A stretch of 64,000 nt of DNA from Lelliottia sp. WAP21 (GCF_020532665.2 NZ_JAIWPG020000002.1:372001-436000); one strand, 5' to 3'; numbered from the stretch's first letter, positions 1-10,085 are shown. Translations and numbers: made by a program. The notes: a model not told the origin generated them from the letters alone.

Positions 1-243
1 CCTGAGCCAGCCAAAGGTATGGCGCGTATTCGGCGGACGGCGTGCAAAATGCACAGCCATCAGGGCGAAGAGGAGCGCTGCCGCATCCGTCAGCATATGA
101 CCGGCGTCAGCCAGAAGGGCCAGCGAACCGGACACCAGCCCGCCAATGACCTCGATAACCATAAAGATGGCAGTGACGCCAAAAGCCAGCAACAGACGCT
201 TAGCGTTGTCGTCGCCAGAAGTGGATGAGTGTGAATGCGCCAT
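1..243 (-). CDS. zitB: Zinc efflux transporter ZitB, N-terminal part (cut by window edge)
   Basis: Cation diffusion facilitator of the inner membrane that exports Zn(II) in exchange for protons. Only the first 81 codons are in the window. The visible part starts [17 protein letters not shown], with a short His/Ser-rich cytoplasmic head. The first membrane span (about residues 17-37) follows, then the second with the family motif [12 protein letters not shown], whose Asp and His-x3-Asp residues form the transport zinc site. The ATG at 241-243 fits the family start. In E. coli zitB precedes ybgS and aroG, as here. The frame is open to the window edge. Confidence 0.93.
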   Translation of the reverse strand, partial: MAHSHSSTSGDDNAKRLLLAFGVTAIFMVIEVIGGLVSGSLALLADAGHMLTDAAALLFALMAVHFARRPPNTRHTFGWLR

Positions 244-350
244 GGGGGGTGTTTGCTCCTTTATCCCTTTGAGCCTGGATTCTTTAACATTTTGCACAAA
301 AAAGAAAGGAGAGCTTTCGCTCTCCTTCTTGTTTCAGACATCAGCCGTTA

Positions 351-731
351 TTACTGGGTCGTGCCGTCGGTTTTAGTATCGGCATCATTACCCACTTTGC
401 TGCTGGTGTCCGGACATTTGCCGTCTTTACACATTGAGTTTTTATGCATATCGTCCTTGGTCATATTGTCATGATTCATGGTGCCGGAATCCGTCCCGTC
501 CGGGTGAAGCATCTTGCCACCCGTGTTTGTGCTGCCATTATTAATGTCGTTATTACTCACGCCATTTGGGGCAATATTCTGCTTCGCATCAGGGGCGACC
601 TGGCCTGCTTCAGCGGCTGCGTTTGCCTGACCTGTACCATCTGATGAGCCCGTTTCTGCAGCGAGTGCTGCGCCGCTGGCCATGGTGAGTGTCGCTGTCA
701 GGAAAAGGGTCGCGAGTTTAGTCATTTTCAT
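351..731 (-). CDS. ybgS: YbgS-like secreted protein
   Basis: Small exported protein of unknown function, 126 aa as in E. coli YbgS. A signal peptide ([24 protein letters not shown], about residues 1-24) is followed by a low-complexity, Asn/Asp/Gly/Thr-rich mature chain. That chain carries a Met/Asp/Lys-rich stretch and two Cys near the end. I chose the ATG at 729-731; the frame is open 15 codons further upstream but those residues do not look like a signal sequence. The gene stands alone between zitB and aroG. Its biochemical role is not known to me. Confidence 0.85.
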   Translation of the reverse strand: MKMTKLATLFLTATLTMASGAALAAETGSSDGTGQANAAAEAGQVAPDAKQNIAPNGVSNNDINNGSTNTGGKMLHPDGTDSGTMNHDNMTKDDMHKNSMCKDGKCPDTSSKVGNDADTKTDGTTQ

Positions 732-943
732 TATGCTGCTCCTGTTTCGGTCGTTATTTGCTGGATAACTTTCCAACAGTGCACGTCATTGAGTGGTCAA
801 AGATTCCGCCATAAGTTGCTGTGACAGGATGGAATCATGTCTAAAGAATGAAAATCAGTCGTTACAGTTAAAAAGTTTAGAGTAGATCTCGTTTTTCGCT
901 ACATTGTGGCGTTTTTTAATCTATTTCCAGGAATTATCCGTGC

Positions 944-969
944 GAAGTGTAAAAGCCCGTTTACACTTC
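944..969 (+). promoter_or_regulatory. TyrR box overlapping the aroG -35 element
   Basis: A perfect inverted repeat with 10-bp arms (GAAGTGTAAA, 6-bp gap, TTTACACTTC). It contains the strong TyrR box TGTAAA-N6-TTTACA at 948-965. The right half doubles as a -35 element (TTTACA, 960-965), spaced 17 bp from a -10 (TAGATT, 983-988). This layout fits TyrR repression of aroG in response to phenylalanine, as known in E. coli. Confidence 0.85.
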
Positions 970-988
970 GTGAATGACGAGATAGATT
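960..988 (+). promoter_or_regulatory. aroG promoter (-35 and -10)
   Basis: TTTACA at 960-965 and TAGATT at 983-988 with 17-bp spacing, about 45 bp upstream of the aroG start codon. The -35 lies inside the TyrR box. Confidence 0.65.
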
Positions 989-1035
989 GGAGGGATTGCA
1001 TTCATGATGAAAGATATGGCAGAGCTGGAAAGAAA

Positions 1036-2088
1036 ATGAATTATCAGAACGACGATTTACGCATTAAAGAGATCAATGAGTTATTACCTCCCGTCGCACT
1101 CCTTGAAAAATTCCCTGCTACTGAAAATGCCGCGAATACGGTTTCTCATGCCCGCAAAGCGATCCATAAGATCCTTAAAGGCAGCGACGATCGTCTTCTG
1201 GTGGTCATTGGCCCTTGTTCAATTCACGATCCTGCTGCGGCAAAAGAGTACGCCGCTCGTCTGCTGACGCTGCGCGAAGCACTGAAAGATGAGCTGGAAA
1301 TTGTCATGCGCGTCTATTTTGAGAAACCGCGTACGACAGTGGGCTGGAAAGGGCTGATTAACGATCCTCATATGGATAACAGCTTCCAGATTAACGACGG
1401 TCTACGCATTGCGCGAAAACTGCTCCTTGAAATCAACGACAGCGGATTACCGGCTGCGGGTGAGTTTCTGGATATGATTACGCCGCAGTATCTGGCCGAT
1501 TTAATGAGCTGGGGCGCAATTGGTGCCCGGACGACGGAGTCACAGGTTCACCGTGAGCTGGCTTCCGGTTTGTCCTGTCCGGTCGGATTTAAGAACGGCA
1601 CCGACGGGACTATCAAAGTGGCTATTGATGCCATCAACGCTGCCGGGGCTCCGCACTGCTTCCTCTCTGTCACCAAGTGGGGACATTCTGCCATCGTCAA
1701 CACCAGCGGAAATGGCGACTGCCATATCATCCTGCGCGGCGGTAAAGAACCCAATTACAGCGCACAGCATGTGGCTGAGGTGAAGGCCGGGCTGGAAAAA
1801 GCAGGTCTGACGTCTAACGTGATGATCGATTTTAGCCACGCGAACTCCAGTAAGCAGTTCAAAAAGCAGATGGACGTGGGTACCGACGTTTGTCAGCAGA
1901 TTGCTAACGGTGAAAAAGCGATTATCGGGGTGATGATTGAAAGCCATCTGGTGGAAGGGAATCAGAATCTTGAAGGCAGTGAACCGCTTGTTTACGGTAA
2001 AAGCGTGACGGATGCCTGTATTGGCTGGGAAGATACGGATGCGATTTTGCGCCAGCTTGCCGACGCGGTAAAAGCACGTCGCGGCTAA
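1036..2088 (+). CDS. aroG: DAHP synthase, phenylalanine-sensitive isozyme
   Basis: Condenses phosphoenolpyruvate and erythrose 4-phosphate to DAHP, the first step of the shikimate pathway, in the cytoplasm. The protein is 350 aa, the same as E. coli AroG, starting MNYQNDDLRIKEINELLPP. The metal-ligand Cys61 lies in the GPCSIHD motif. The substrate motifs KPRTTVGWKG and GARTTES are present. Asp146 and Pro150, positions tied to phenylalanine inhibition in AroG, are both present, so the enzyme should be feedback sensitive. The ATG at 1036 was chosen by homology. An in-frame start at 904 would put the TyrR box and promoter inside the gene, so it is rejected. Confidence 0.97.
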   Translation: MNYQNDDLRIKEINELLPPVALLEKFPATENAANTVSHARKAIHKILKGSDDRLLVVIGPCSIHDPAAAKEYAARLLTLREALKDELEIVMRVYFEKPRTTVGWKGLINDPHMDNSFQINDGLRIARKLLLEINDSGLPAAGEFLDMITPQYLADLMSWGAIGARTTESQVHRELASGLSCPVGFKNGTDGTIKVAIDAINAAGAPHCFLSVTKWGHSAIVNTSGNGDCHIILRGGKEPNYSAQHVAEVKAGLEKAGLTSNVMIDFSHANSSKQFKKQMDVGTDVCQQIANGEKAIIGVMIESHLVEGNQNLEGSEPLVYGKSVTDACIGWEDTDAILRQLADAVKARRG

Positions 2089-2109
2089 CCCTCCGTTAGG
2101 CAGTCAGGC

Positions 2110-2141
2110 AAAAAAAAGCGTGGAGGCTCCACGCTTTTTTT
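2110..2141. terminator. Bidirectional terminator between aroG and gpmA
   Basis: Stem GCGTGGA/TCCACGC with loop GGC, flanked by A7 on the left and T7 on the right. It can serve both convergent genes. Confidence 0.9.
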
Positions 2142-2155
2142 ATACCTGCGAAAAA

Positions 2156-2908
2156 TTACTTCGCTTTACCCTGGTTTGCAACGGCAGCGGCTTTCGCGGC
2201 GATTTCGTCTGCATTACCCAGATAGTAACGTTTGAGTGGCTTGAAGTTTTCGTCAAACTCATACACCAGCGGAACGCCCGTTGGAATGTTCAGTTCAAGG
2301 ATCTCTTCTTCGCTCATGTTGTCCAGGAACTTCACCAGCGCACGCAGGGAGTTACCGTGGGCAGCAACGATCACACGTTCACCGCTTTTAATGCGCGGCA
2401 GAATGGTTTCGTTCCAGTATGGCACTACGCGGTCGATGGTCAGCGCCAGGCTTTCTGTCTGTGGCAGCTCTGCATCGGTCAGTTTAGCGTAGCGCGGATC
2501 GTGGCCCGGATAACGCTCATCATCTTTGGTCAGCTCTGGTGGGGTAACCGCGAAGCCGCGACGCCACTGCTTAACCTGCTCATCACCGTATTTTTCAGCG
2601 GTTTCTGCTTTGTTCAGGCCCTGCAGCGCACCGTAGTGACGTTCATTCAATTTCCAGGATTTTTCAACCGGCAGCCAGGCCTGATCCAGTTCATCCAGAA
2701 CGTTCCACAGGGTGTGGATGGCACGTTTCAGCACAGAGGTGTAAGCAAAATCAAAGCTGAAGCCTTCGTCTTTCAGCAGTTTACCTGCTGCTTTTGCTTC
2801 GCTTACGCCTTTCTCGGACAGGTCAACATCGTACCAACCGGTAAAGCGGTTTTCGTTGTTCCACTGACTTTCGCCGTGGCGCACCAGAACCAGCTTAGTT
2901 ACAGCCAT
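2156..2908 (-). CDS. gpmA: 2,3-bisphosphoglycerate-dependent phosphoglycerate mutase
   Basis: Interconverts 3- and 2-phosphoglycerate in glycolysis and gluconeogenesis. It is 250 aa, as in E. coli. The N-terminal LVRHGES motif holds the phospho-accepting His11. The second catalytic His lies in AAHGNSLRA, and the substrate loop [10 protein letters not shown] is intact. The ATG at 2906-2908 follows a GAGT-type ribosome site. An in-frame upstream extension of 58 codons covers the Fur box and is not used. Convergent with aroG. Confidence 0.97.
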   Translation of the reverse strand: MAVTKLVLVRHGESQWNNENRFTGWYDVDLSEKGVSEAKAAGKLLKDEGFSFDFAYTSVLKRAIHTLWNVLDELDQAWLPVEKSWKLNERHYGALQGLNKAETAEKYGDEQVKQWRRGFAVTPPELTKDDERYPGHDPRYAKLTDAELPQTESLALTIDRVVPYWNETILPRIKSGERVIVAAHGNSLRALVKFLDNMSEEEILELNIPTGVPLVYEFDENFKPLKRYYLGNADEIAAKAAAVANQGKAK

Positions 2909-2931
2909 ATTTTTACTCCTCAAGCATTTTG

Positions 2932-2950
2932 AATGATAAGTATTCTCATT
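2932..2950 (-). promoter_or_regulatory. Fur box upstream of gpmA
   Basis: On the minus strand, TGAGAATACTTATCA (2934-2948) matches the 7-1-7 Fur core TGATAATnATTATCA at all but two positions. It lies 24 bp before the gpmA start. E. coli gpmA is known to be Fur and iron controlled. Confidence 0.65.
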
Positions 2951-3082
2951 ATATTGCCCTGGCAATGCAGCGGCAACGCTTACCCTTAACCATAGCGAAA
3001 ATAGTCTCTCAGTGTAAGATGCTTGTGAATTGAGGGTTGTGATTTTGTCTATGACTGGCGCTATTTTCAGCAAAGTGGACAT

Positions 3083-3108
3083 AAAAAAAGCCTTCAGAAC
3101 GAAGGCTT
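3083..3108 (-). terminator. Terminator of the gal operon
   Basis: Read on the minus strand, stem AAGCCTTC/GAAGGCTT with a 5-nt loop is followed by T7. It lies about 60 bp beyond the galM stop codon. A second, smaller inverted repeat (ATGGCAT/ATGCCAT, about 3125-3144) lies between it and galM. Confidence 0.85.
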
Positions 3109-3168
3109 AGTCTTTACAAAACGGATGGCATCACGCAATGCCATGCCGGCAAAGCGCCATTGACGCGT

Positions 3169-4209
3169 TTAACGGGCGGTAAAGTGATATTCCGTCACGC
3201 TCACGTACTCTTGACCTGGACGCAGCACACAATCTGGTTGAGGCCAGTCGGTATGGTTTGGACTGTCAGGTAAGAATTCGCTTTCCAGCGCCAGGCCTTG
3301 CCAGTCACTGTACTCGTCATGTTCCCGCGCGAGCGTGCCGCCCAGATAGTTTCCGGAGTAAAATTGCAGGGCAGGGGCCGAGGTATAGACCGTCATCTGC
3401 AACTTCTCATCCGCTGACCAGAGCTGTGCTGCGGGCATTGAAAGATCGCCTTTTGCCTGCAGCAGGAACGCGTGATCATAGCCTTTCATCTTGCGCTGAT
3501 CCTCATCGCTAAGGAAATCCTGAGCAATGGTTTTCACGTCGCGGAAATCAAAGCTGTTGCCGTTCACCGACTTGAGATCCTGATAAGGGATGCCCGTTTC
3601 ATCAACGGGAAGATACGCATCGGCCAAAATTTGCAGTTTATGCTGACGCACGTCGCAGCGATTACCGTCGAGATTAAAATAGGCGTGATTGGTCAGATTC
3701 ACCGGGCAAGGCGCATCGACGGTGGCGCGATACTCAATCGCAATACGGTTATCGTCGGTCAGGGTAAAACGTGCCGTTGCAGAGAGATTCCCAGGGAAGC
3801 CCTGATCGCCATCATGTGACTCAATGGCAAATAACACTTCGGTGTCGTTCTGCTGAACAATACGCCAGCGGCGCTTATCAAAACCGTCCGGCCCACCGTG
3901 AAGCTGGTTCTCGCCCTGGCTTGGCAACAACGTGTAGTGCTTGCCGTCGAGCTCAAACTGGCTTTTGGCGATGCGATTGGCATAACGCCCCACCGAGGCG
4001 CCGAGAAATGCCTTCTGCTGGGGATACTGTTCAGGCGAGGCGCAGCCAAGCAAGGTTTCCCGAACGCTGCCGTCTGGCATTGGGACGCGGGCGGAGAGCA
4101 GTGTCGCGCCCCAGTCCATCACCGTGACGACCATTCCGGCCGGGTTACGCAGGGTGAGCAGACGGTACGGCAGACCATCCGACGCGAGAGTTGGCGTTTC
4201 GTTTAGCAC
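3169..4209 (-). CDS. galM: Galactose 1-epimerase (mutarotase)
   Basis: Interconverts beta- and alpha-D-galactose, feeding GalK. It is 346 aa when the GTG at 4207-4209 is used, exactly the E. coli length, with N-terminus [18 protein letters not shown] (V read as Met). The catalytic His lies in the [12 protein letters not shown] region and the catalytic Glu in [13 protein letters not shown]. The gene overlaps the end of galK by 7 nt, indicating translational coupling, and is the last gene of galETKM. An ATG nine codons upstream would overlap galK further and is less likely. Confidence 0.95.
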   Translation of the reverse strand: MLNETPTLASDGLPYRLLTLRNPAGMVVTVMDWGATLLSARVPMPDGSVRETLLGCASPEQYPQQKAFLGASVGRYANRIAKSQFELDGKHYTLLPSQGENQLHGGPDGFDKRRWRIVQQNDTEVLFAIESHDGDQGFPGNLSATARFTLTDDNRIAIEYRATVDAPCPVNLTNHAYFNLDGNRCDVRQHKLQILADAYLPVDETGIPYQDLKSVNGNSFDFRDVKTIAQDFLSDEDQRKMKGYDHAFLLQAKGDLSMPAAQLWSADEKLQMTVYTSAPALQFYSGNYLGGTLAREHDEYSDWQGLALESEFLPDSPNHTDWPQPDCVLRPGQEYVSVTEYHFTAR

Positions 4210-5351
4210 TGACCCGCTCCTTGTGAAGGTTTGCACACGTAAAAGGTTTCCTTGATGCCCGTTTTCGCTTCGTACTGTTTCTCAACGGCATCCTGAACGG
4301 CAGGAACCAGCGACTCGGGAATCAGCGCGACGATACAGCCGCCAAAGCCGCCGCCGGTCATGCGTACGCCGCCTTCATGGCCAATCGTCGCTTTCACGAT
4401 CTCGACCAGCGTATCGATTTGCGGCACGGTGATTTCAAAGTCATCGCGCATCGAAGCATGAGACTCTGCCATCAGCTCACCCATCCGTTTCAGATCGCCG
4501 TGCTCCAGTGCGGAGGCGGCTTCAACGGTGCGGGCGTTCTCGGTCAGGACATGGCGAACGCGTTTTGCGACCACCGGGTCCAGCTCGTGAGCCACTTTAT
4601 TAAATTCGTCGAGGGTGACATCGCGTAAGGCCGGTTGCTGGAAGAATCGCGCGCCGGTTTCACACTGTTCACGCCGGGTATTGTATTCACTGCCAACCAG
4701 CGTCCGCTTAAAGTTGCTGTTGATAATGACCACCGCCGCCCCTTTTGGTACGGAGACGGCTTTGGTCCCCAGCGTACGGCAGTCGATCAGCAGGGCGTGA
4801 TCTTTTTTACCGAGCGCCGAGATAAGCTGATCCATAATCCCGCAGTTACAGCCGACAAACTGGTTTTCCGCTTCCTGGCCGTTCAGCGCAATTTGCGCGC
4901 CGTCCAGTGACAGGTGATAGAGTTGCTGGAAAACCGTTCCGACCGCCACTTCCAGTGAGGCAGATGAACTTAAACCCGCGCCCTGTGGAACATTACCGCT
5001 AATCACCAGATCGGCACCGCCAAAATTTTTGTCGCGATTTTGCAGGTGTTTCACCACGCCACGCACATAGTTGGACCACTGCTGCGAATCGTGGGCGACA
5101 ATCGGTGCATCCAGAGAAAATGTGTCAGTTTGATTGTCATAGTCGGCGGCAATCACGCGTACCATGCGGTCATCACGTTTCGCGCAGCTGATGACGGTCT
5201 GATAATCAATCGCGCAGGGCAGAACAAAACCATCGTTGTAGTCGGTATGTTCACCAATCAGATTCACGCGGCCAGGCGCCTGAATCGCGTGGGTGGCAGG
5301 GTAGCCGAATTTTTCAGCAAACAGGGATTGTGTTTTTTCTTCCAAACTCAT
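4203..5351 (-). CDS. galK: Galactokinase
   Basis: Phosphorylates alpha-D-galactose to galactose 1-phosphate with ATP, the first step of the Leloir pathway. It is 382 aa as in E. coli. It carries the three GHMP-kinase signatures: the galactokinase motif [14 protein letters not shown] (about 27-40), the ATP loop [11 protein letters not shown], and the C-terminal TGGGFGGC. Third gene of the gal operon, only 4 bp after galT. Confidence 0.98.
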   Translation of the reverse strand: MSLEEKTQSLFAEKFGYPATHAIQAPGRVNLIGEHTDYNDGFVLPCAIDYQTVISCAKRDDRMVRVIAADYDNQTDTFSLDAPIVAHDSQQWSNYVRGVVKHLQNRDKNFGGADLVISGNVPQGAGLSSSASLEVAVGTVFQQLYHLSLDGAQIALNGQEAENQFVGCNCGIMDQLISALGKKDHALLIDCRTLGTKAVSVPKGAAVVIINSNFKRTLVGSEYNTRREQCETGARFFQQPALRDVTLDEFNKVAHELDPVVAKRVRHVLTENARTVEAASALEHGDLKRMGELMAESHASMRDDFEITVPQIDTLVEIVKATIGHEGGVRMTGGGFGGCIVALIPESLVPAVQDAVEKQYEAKTGIKETFYVCKPSQGAGQC

Positions 5352-5355
5352 GTTA

Positions 5356-6402
5356 TTAAACTCCTGATTCGCGGTAGTGGACGTCGCTGACAGCGCGCAG
5401 ACGCTCTGCGGCTTGCTCAGCCGTCAGGTCACGCTGGGTTTCTGCCAGCATTTCATAGCCCACCATGAATTTACGCACCGTCGCGGAACGCAGCAACGGG
5501 GGATAGAAATGGGCATGCAGCTGCCAGTGCGTGTTCTCTTCCCCGTTGAACGGCGCGCCGTGCCAGCCCATGGAGTAAGGGAAGGAGCACTGGAAGAGGT
5601 TGTCATAGCGGCTGGTGAGTTTTTTTAACGCCAGCGCTAAGTCGTCGCGCTGCGCATCATTCAGATCGGTGATGCGTTGCACTGCGGCTTTAGGCAGAAG
5701 AAGCGTTTCAAACGGCCACGCCGCCCAGTACGGCACAACGGCCAGCCAGTGTTCAGTCTCGACCACGGTACGGCTGCCGTCTGCCATTTCACGTTTGACA
5801 TAATCGACCAACAGGGGCGACTGGTGCTCCGCGTAATAGGCTTTTTGCAGCCGGTCTTCACGCTCTGCTTCATTTGGCATGAAGCTGTTAGCCCAGACCT
5901 GGCCGTGCGGGTGCGGGTTAGAACAGCCCATGGCCGCCCCTTTATTTTCAAAAACCTGCACCCAGGGATAGGTCTGACCCAGCTCTGCCGTTTGCGTCTG
6001 CCAGGTGTTGACCACCTCTTTGAGCGCATCGACGCTCAGCTCCGGCAGCGTTTTACTGTGATCGGGTGAGAAGCAGATGACCCGGCTTGTGCCGCGCGCG
6101 CTTTCACACCGCATCAGCGGATCGTCATTTTCCGGCGCGTCAGGCGTATCGGTCATCAGGGCCGCAAAATCGTTGGTAAACACGTAGGTGCTTTGGTAAT
6201 CCGGATTTTTATCACCGGTCACCCGGGTATTGCCCGGGCACAGGAAACAGTCGGGATCGTGCGCTGGAAGGGTCTGCTTAGCGGGCGTTTCTTGCGCCCC
6301 TTGCCAGGGCCGCTTCGCACGATGCGGAGAAACCAGAATCCACTGACCGGTTAACGGGTTGTAACGCCGATGCGGATGATCGACGGGGTTGAATTGCGTC
6401 AT
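5356..6402 (-). CDS. galT: Galactose-1-phosphate uridylyltransferase
   Basis: Exchanges UMP between UDP-glucose and galactose 1-phosphate. It is 348 aa, as in E. coli, starting [19 protein letters not shown]. The active-site HPH nucleophile is in [12 protein letters not shown]. Zinc-site residues include FLCPGN (Cys52/Cys55 region) and the downstream His in [14 protein letters not shown]. The ATG at 6400-6402 was chosen; the codon just upstream is GTG and would add only one residue. It begins 9 bp after galE. Confidence 0.97.
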   Translation of the reverse strand: MTQFNPVDHPHRRYNPLTGQWILVSPHRAKRPWQGAQETPAKQTLPAHDPDCFLCPGNTRVTGDKNPDYQSTYVFTNDFAALMTDTPDAPENDDPLMRCESARGTSRVICFSPDHSKTLPELSVDALKEVVNTWQTQTAELGQTYPWVQVFENKGAAMGCSNPHPHGQVWANSFMPNEAEREDRLQKAYYAEHQSPLLVDYVKREMADGSRTVVETEHWLAVVPYWAAWPFETLLLPKAAVQRITDLNDAQRDDLALALKKLTSRYDNLFQCSFPYSMGWHGAPFNGEENTHWQLHAHFYPPLLRSATVRKFMVGYEMLAETQRDLTAEQAAERLRAVSDVHYRESGV

Positions 6403-6411
6403 CACTGATCC

Positions 6412-7428
6412 TTAGTCTGGATAACCTTGTGGATGGCGTGACTGCCAGTGCCAGGTATCTTGTGCCATTTCATCCAGCGTGCGGGTCACACGCCAGTTAA
6501 GCTCTTTATCGGCTTTGGTCGCATCTGCCCAGTAGGCGGGAAGATCGCCGTCGCGACGAGGGGCAAAGTGATAATTCACCGGTTTGCCACAGGCTTTACT
6601 GAACGCATTGACCACATCCAGTACACTGCTGCCGACGCCCGCGCCCAGATTATAGATATGCACGCCAGGCTTACCCGCCAGCTGCTGCATGGCGGCAACG
6701 TGTCCATCGGCGAGATCCATCACATGGATATAGTCGCGCACGCCGGTGCCGTCTTCTGTGGGGTAATCATTGCCAAAAATAGCCAGTGAATCGCGACGGC
6801 CCACCGCCACCTGCGCAATGTAGGGCATCAGGTTATTCGGGATGCCCTGAGGGTCTTCACCCATATCGCCCGATGGATGTGCGCCTACCGGATTGAAATA
6901 ACGCAGCAGGGCTATGCTCCACTCAGGCTGGGCTTTTTGCAGGTCCGTGAGGATTTGCTCGACCATCAGTTTGCTTTTGCCGTAGGGGCTTTGTGGCGTA
7001 CCGGTTGGGAAGCTTTCAACGTAAGGGATTTTAGGCTGATCGCCGTAAACCGTCGCCGAGGAGCTGAAGATAAAATTTTTCACGTTTGCAGCGCGCATCG
7101 CCGAGATTAAACGCAGCGTGCCGTTAACGTTGTTATCGTAGTATTCGAGCGGTTTTGCTACGGATTCACCGACCGCTTTCAGACCCGCAAAATGGATCAC
7201 CGTATCGATCGCGTGATCGTGCAGAATTTCGGTCATTAACGCTTCATTGCGGATGTCGCCCTCTACAAACGTAGGTTGCTTTCCGCCCAGGCGTTCAATA
7301 ACAGACAGTACGCTGCGCTTACTGTTGCAAAGATTGTCGAGGATGATGACATCATGGCCATTTTGCAGCAGTTGCACACAGGTATGACTTCCTATGTAAC
7401 CGCTACCACCTGTTACCAGAACTCGCAT
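6412..7428 (-). CDS. galE: UDP-glucose 4-epimerase
   Basis: Interconverts UDP-galactose and UDP-glucose using bound NAD; first gene of galETKM. It is 338 aa, as in E. coli. The Rossmann motif GGSGYIGS lies at residues 7-14. The catalytic Ser is in SSSATVYG and the Tyr-x3-Lys pair in SPYGKSK. The ATG at 7426-7428 follows GGAGCG; the in-frame upstream extension covers the promoter. The internal Gal operator lies within codons 7-12. Confidence 0.97.
   Translation of the reverse strand: MRVLVTGGSGYIGSHTCVQLLQNGHDVIILDNLCNSKRSVLSVIERLGGKQPTFVEGDIRNEALMTEILHDHAIDTVIHFAGLKAVGESVAKPLEYYDNNVNGTLRLISAMRAANVKNFIFSSSATVYGDQPKIPYVESFPTGTPQSPYGKSKLMVEQILTDLQKAQPEWSIALLRYFNPVGAHPSGDMGEDPQGIPNNLMPYIAQVAVGRRDSLAIFGNDYPTEDGTGVRDYIHVMDLADGHVAAMQQLAGKPGVHIYNLGAGVGSSVLDVVNAFSKACGKPVNYHFAPRRDGDLPAYWADATKADKELNWRVTRTLDEMAQDTWHWQSRHPQGYPD
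7394..7409 (-). promoter_or_regulatory. Internal gal operator (OI) inside galE
   Basis: On the minus strand GTGGTAGCGGTTACAT, which to my knowledge equals the E. coli gal internal operator. With the upstream operator, about 113 bp away centre to centre, it would let GalR form a repression loop. Confidence 0.9.
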
Positions 7429-7459
7429 GTTTCGCTCCATTAGGCTTATGGTATGTAAT

Positions 7460-7471
7460 AAACATAGCATA
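7460..7471 (-). promoter_or_regulatory. Overlapping gal promoters P1 and P2 (-10 elements)
   Basis: On the minus strand TATGCTA (P2, 7465-7471) and TATGTTT (P1, 7460-7466) are offset by 5 bp. This is the same arrangement as the E. coli gal P1/P2 pair. Transcription runs into galE. Confidence 0.8.
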
Positions 7472-7483
7472 TCAGAGACGCGA

Positions 7484-7505
7484 AAAGTGTGACATGGGAT
7501 AAAAT
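7484..7505 (-). promoter_or_regulatory. CRP site of the gal promoter
   Basis: One perfect half site TGTGA (7488-7492) lies at the position of the known E. coli gal CRP site, between the upstream Gal operator and the -10 elements. The other half is weak, as in E. coli. Confidence 0.7.
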
Positions 7506-7506
7506 A

Positions 7507-7522
7507 GTGGAATCGTTTACAT
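7507..7522 (-). promoter_or_regulatory. External gal operator (OE)
   Basis: GTGGAATCGTTTACAT on the plus strand is a near-palindrome matching the GalR/GalS consensus GTGNAANCGNTTNCAC except for the last base. It lies just upstream of the CRP site. Confidence 0.85.
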
Positions 7523-7601
7523 TGGAAAATGACGCCCTTTTTTGCGGTGGTCAGAGCATTCTAAATCAAAGAGATAGGGATGTATTGATGCAGGTTATCT
7601 G

Positions 7602-7622
7602 AAAAACGGGGCGGATGCCCCG
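7602..7622 (-). terminator. Terminator after modF
   Basis: On the minus strand CGGGGC/GCCCCG with a 4-nt loop, followed by T5. It begins 6 bp after the modF stop codon. Confidence 0.85.
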
Positions 7623-7627
7623 AAGGG

Positions 7628-9100
7628 TTAATCAATCTTGCTCAGCAGATAGCGGTAACTGTCACCTTCAGGCACAAACGCCAGACGGTGTGTGATGCAG
7701 GAGGGGGCATCCTCGGCATGGTGTGAAACAAACAGCAGCTGCGTTTCACCTTCGCCAATCAGCACATCCACAAAGCGGCGAATCAGCTGACGGTTCAGCG
7801 GGTCCAGCCCCTGTAACGGTTCGTCCAGAATCAACAGCGTGGGGTGTTTCACCAGAGCGCGTACAATCAGCGCAAGACGCTGCTGACCCCAGGAGAGGCT
7901 ATGAAACGGCGCATCTGCCAGGCGGTTATCGATACCCAGAATATCCAGCCAGTGCTGTGCAAGCTTATGCTGTCTGTCTGATACCGCCTGATAAATGCCA
8001 ATGGAATCAAAATATCCCGACAAAATGACGTTACGCACCGAGGTGCTAACGCGGTAATCCAGATGCAGGCTACTGCTCACATAGCCGATATGTTTTTTGA
8101 TATCCCAGATGGTTTCTCCGCTGCCGCGGCGGCGGCCAAACAGGGTCAAATCATTACTGTATCCTTGCGGATGATCGCCGGTAATCAGGCTCAGTAACGT
8201 CGATTTACCGGCTCCGTTTGGCCCCGTAATTTGCCAGTGTTCACCGGGCTGCACCGTCCAGCTGAGTTGATTGAGAATAGGGCGATCGTTATAAGCAACC
8301 TGACCATTGTTGAGCACGATTAACGGTAGACCGCTAACCAGCCCGTGTCGGGCGGAGGGAAGGTCCGGCTCAGGAAGGCGAATACCGTCCAGCTTTTCGC
8401 TGTGCGCCAGCTGGGCAATCAGCGCCTGCTGCAACAACGCGCTCTTTTCGCCTGTTTCAGTCAGCGCGCAATCGGCAAGAACCCCGGCGTACTGAACGAA
8501 GGGCGGAATCTCATCAAACCGATTGAGCACCAGTACGAGGGTATAGCCCTGCCGGTTAAGTTTTTCCAGCAGGAGAGCCAGCTGTGCGCGGGAGTGGACG
8601 TCCAGTCCGTCAAAGGGTTCATCCAGAATCAGCAGATCTGGCTCACTCATCAGCGCCTGACACAGCAGGGTTTTGCGCGTTTCACCCGTGGAGAGGTATT
8701 TGAAGCGCCGTTCAAGCAGACCTGCAATGCCAAACTGTTCAGCCCACTGCTGGCACCGTGCGCTGTCTTTGACTTCGTCCTGAATAATCTCGGCGGTGGT
8801 ACGGCCCGTATCCTCTTCACCGGGGCTCAGCAGATCGGTATTGTTGCGTTGCCACTCGTCGCTGACCAGCTTTTGCAGTTGTTCGAACGAGAGGCGAGTC
8901 ACGCGGGTAAAGGTACAGTGGCGCTCCCCCTTAAGCTGGGTCAGCTCGCCGGCCAGGGCGCGTGCCAGGGCGGATTTGCCGCTGCCGTTGGTCCCGACAA
9001 AGGCCCAGCTTTCGCCAGCGTGAAGGGTGAGATCGGGCAGATTTAATGTGCGGGTATCGCTAAGACGAAACGTGCCTTGCGAAATTTGCAATGATGACAT
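7628..9100 (-). CDS. modF: ModF, duplicated ABC ATPase linked to molybdate genes
   Basis: Cytoplasmic protein with two ABC ATPase domains and no membrane part, 490 aa as in E. coli ModF. Domain 1 has Walker A GTNGSGKSA (36-44), a signature-like LSTGETRK and Walker B LLILDEPFDGLD. Domain 2 has [18 protein letters not shown] and LLILDEPLQGLD. It is co-oriented with modE and 67 bp downstream of it, so a modEF transcript is likely. Its exact role in molybdate metabolism is not established, and its substrate is unknown. Confidence 0.93.
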   Translation of the reverse strand: MSSLQISQGTFRLSDTRTLNLPDLTLHAGESWAFVGTNGSGKSALARALAGELTQLKGERHCTFTRVTRLSFEQLQKLVSDEWQRNNTDLLSPGEEDTGRTTAEIIQDEVKDSARCQQWAEQFGIAGLLERRFKYLSTGETRKTLLCQALMSEPDLLILDEPFDGLDVHSRAQLALLLEKLNRQGYTLVLVLNRFDEIPPFVQYAGVLADCALTETGEKSALLQQALIAQLAHSEKLDGIRLPEPDLPSARHGLVSGLPLIVLNNGQVAYNDRPILNQLSWTVQPGEHWQITGPNGAGKSTLLSLITGDHPQGYSNDLTLFGRRRGSGETIWDIKKHIGYVSSSLHLDYRVSTSVRNVILSGYFDSIGIYQAVSDRQHKLAQHWLDILGIDNRLADAPFHSLSWGQQRLALIVRALVKHPTLLILDEPLQGLDPLNRQLIRRFVDVLIGEGETQLLFVSHHAEDAPSCITHRLAFVPEGDSYRYLLSKID

Positions 9101-9167
9101 GAGTTATCCCGTTTTTTGCAGCAATAGTTCTCAGGGATACTCACTGGCGTCGCGTTTGTCAATGGGC

Positions 9168-9956
9168 TTAGCACAACGTGGCGATAATGACGCGGTCAGC
9201 ATTAAAATATGCCGTGACGTCCGCACCTTCTTCTAAATCCGTGGCATCGGCTAACGGAATCGTGGCGCACAATTCCTGGCCGTCGGGGAGGGTCATTAAG
9301 ACTTCGCACTGCTCATCACCGCGTGAGATATGGCTGAGAGTGCCGTGCAACTGGTTATCTGCCTCTTTGGCGCGTTCCGCTTCACGCGTGATATTTACCC
9401 AGGGCGCTTTAAGCAGCACCAGAACCTCTTTTCCTTCATCCAGGCCCAGGCGTTCGCCACTTTGCGCCGTGAGCGCAACCTTCAGGCGCGTGGTGCCATC
9501 CGCCAGAAGAATATCGACATGTTGCTGCACCCGCGCACGATCGCGGGCGGTGACCGTCCCAAACCACTGATTGCGTGCGCTGGTCTGGAGCGAAAAGCGG
9601 GAAATAGCCGCCAGCAGGCTGTCCAGCGGCAGGGCATCATCGTCACTTAAGACATCAAAGGCTTTTTGCTGGATCTGTGCCAGCAAATCGTAAAGCTGGA
9701 TCAGACGTTGACCATACCGGGTGAGCACTGCACCACCGCCGCCTTTGCCGCCTGTGGCCCTGTCGACCAGCGTTTGTTCGCTCAGGGTGTTCATCTCGTT
9801 AATGGCATCCCAGGCGCTCTTATAACTGATTCCGGCGTTTTTGGCCCCCTGGCTAATTGAGCCGGTTTGTTCTATCTGTTTAAGCAGGGCGATACGTCGC
9901 GGATCGGCGAAAAGTTTCTGCTGAAGTCGTAAGGTGAGGAGAATTTCGGCCTGCAT
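9168..9956 (-). CDS. modE: Molybdate-responsive transcription regulator ModE
   Basis: Binds molybdate and DNA. It represses modABC and, in E. coli, activates moa and other molybdoenzyme genes. It is 262 aa from [16 protein letters not shown]. The N-terminal winged helix (about 1-115) contains [24 protein letters not shown], and a glycine run [13 protein letters not shown] lies in the wing. Two Mop-type molybdate-binding domains ([15 protein letters not shown]... and ...[18 protein letters not shown]) fill the C-terminal half. An upstream in-frame start adds 20 residues not found in the family. Divergent from acrZ and modABC. Confidence 0.96.
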   Translation of the reverse strand: MQAEILLTLRLQQKLFADPRRIALLKQIEQTGSISQGAKNAGISYKSAWDAINEMNTLSEQTLVDRATGGKGGGGAVLTRYGQRLIQLYDLLAQIQQKAFDVLSDDDALPLDSLLAAISRFSLQTSARNQWFGTVTARDRARVQQHVDILLADGTTRLKVALTAQSGERLGLDEGKEVLVLLKAPWVNITREAERAKEADNQLHGTLSHISRGDEQCEVLMTLPDGQELCATIPLADATDLEEGADVTAYFNADRVIIATLC

Positions 9957-10085
9957 ATCACGGAGTCCTGGCAAAAAGGGTATTGTGACCCAAATGCCTT
10001 CCGGCGCAAAGGGCACCGCACAAAAGGGGATGTTTTTCTCTCTTTTAAGGGTAGAATACGCTATTCACAATGTCTGGAGAAAACC

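Noticed and set aside
904-1035. Longer aroG protein (394 aa)
   Set aside because: The extension covers the TyrR box and promoter, and the family length is 350 aa.
10000-10030. Mar/Sox/Rob box upstream of acrZ
   Set aside because: A GCAC...AAA pattern is present but the middle and right part do not fit the consensus well enough to claim it.
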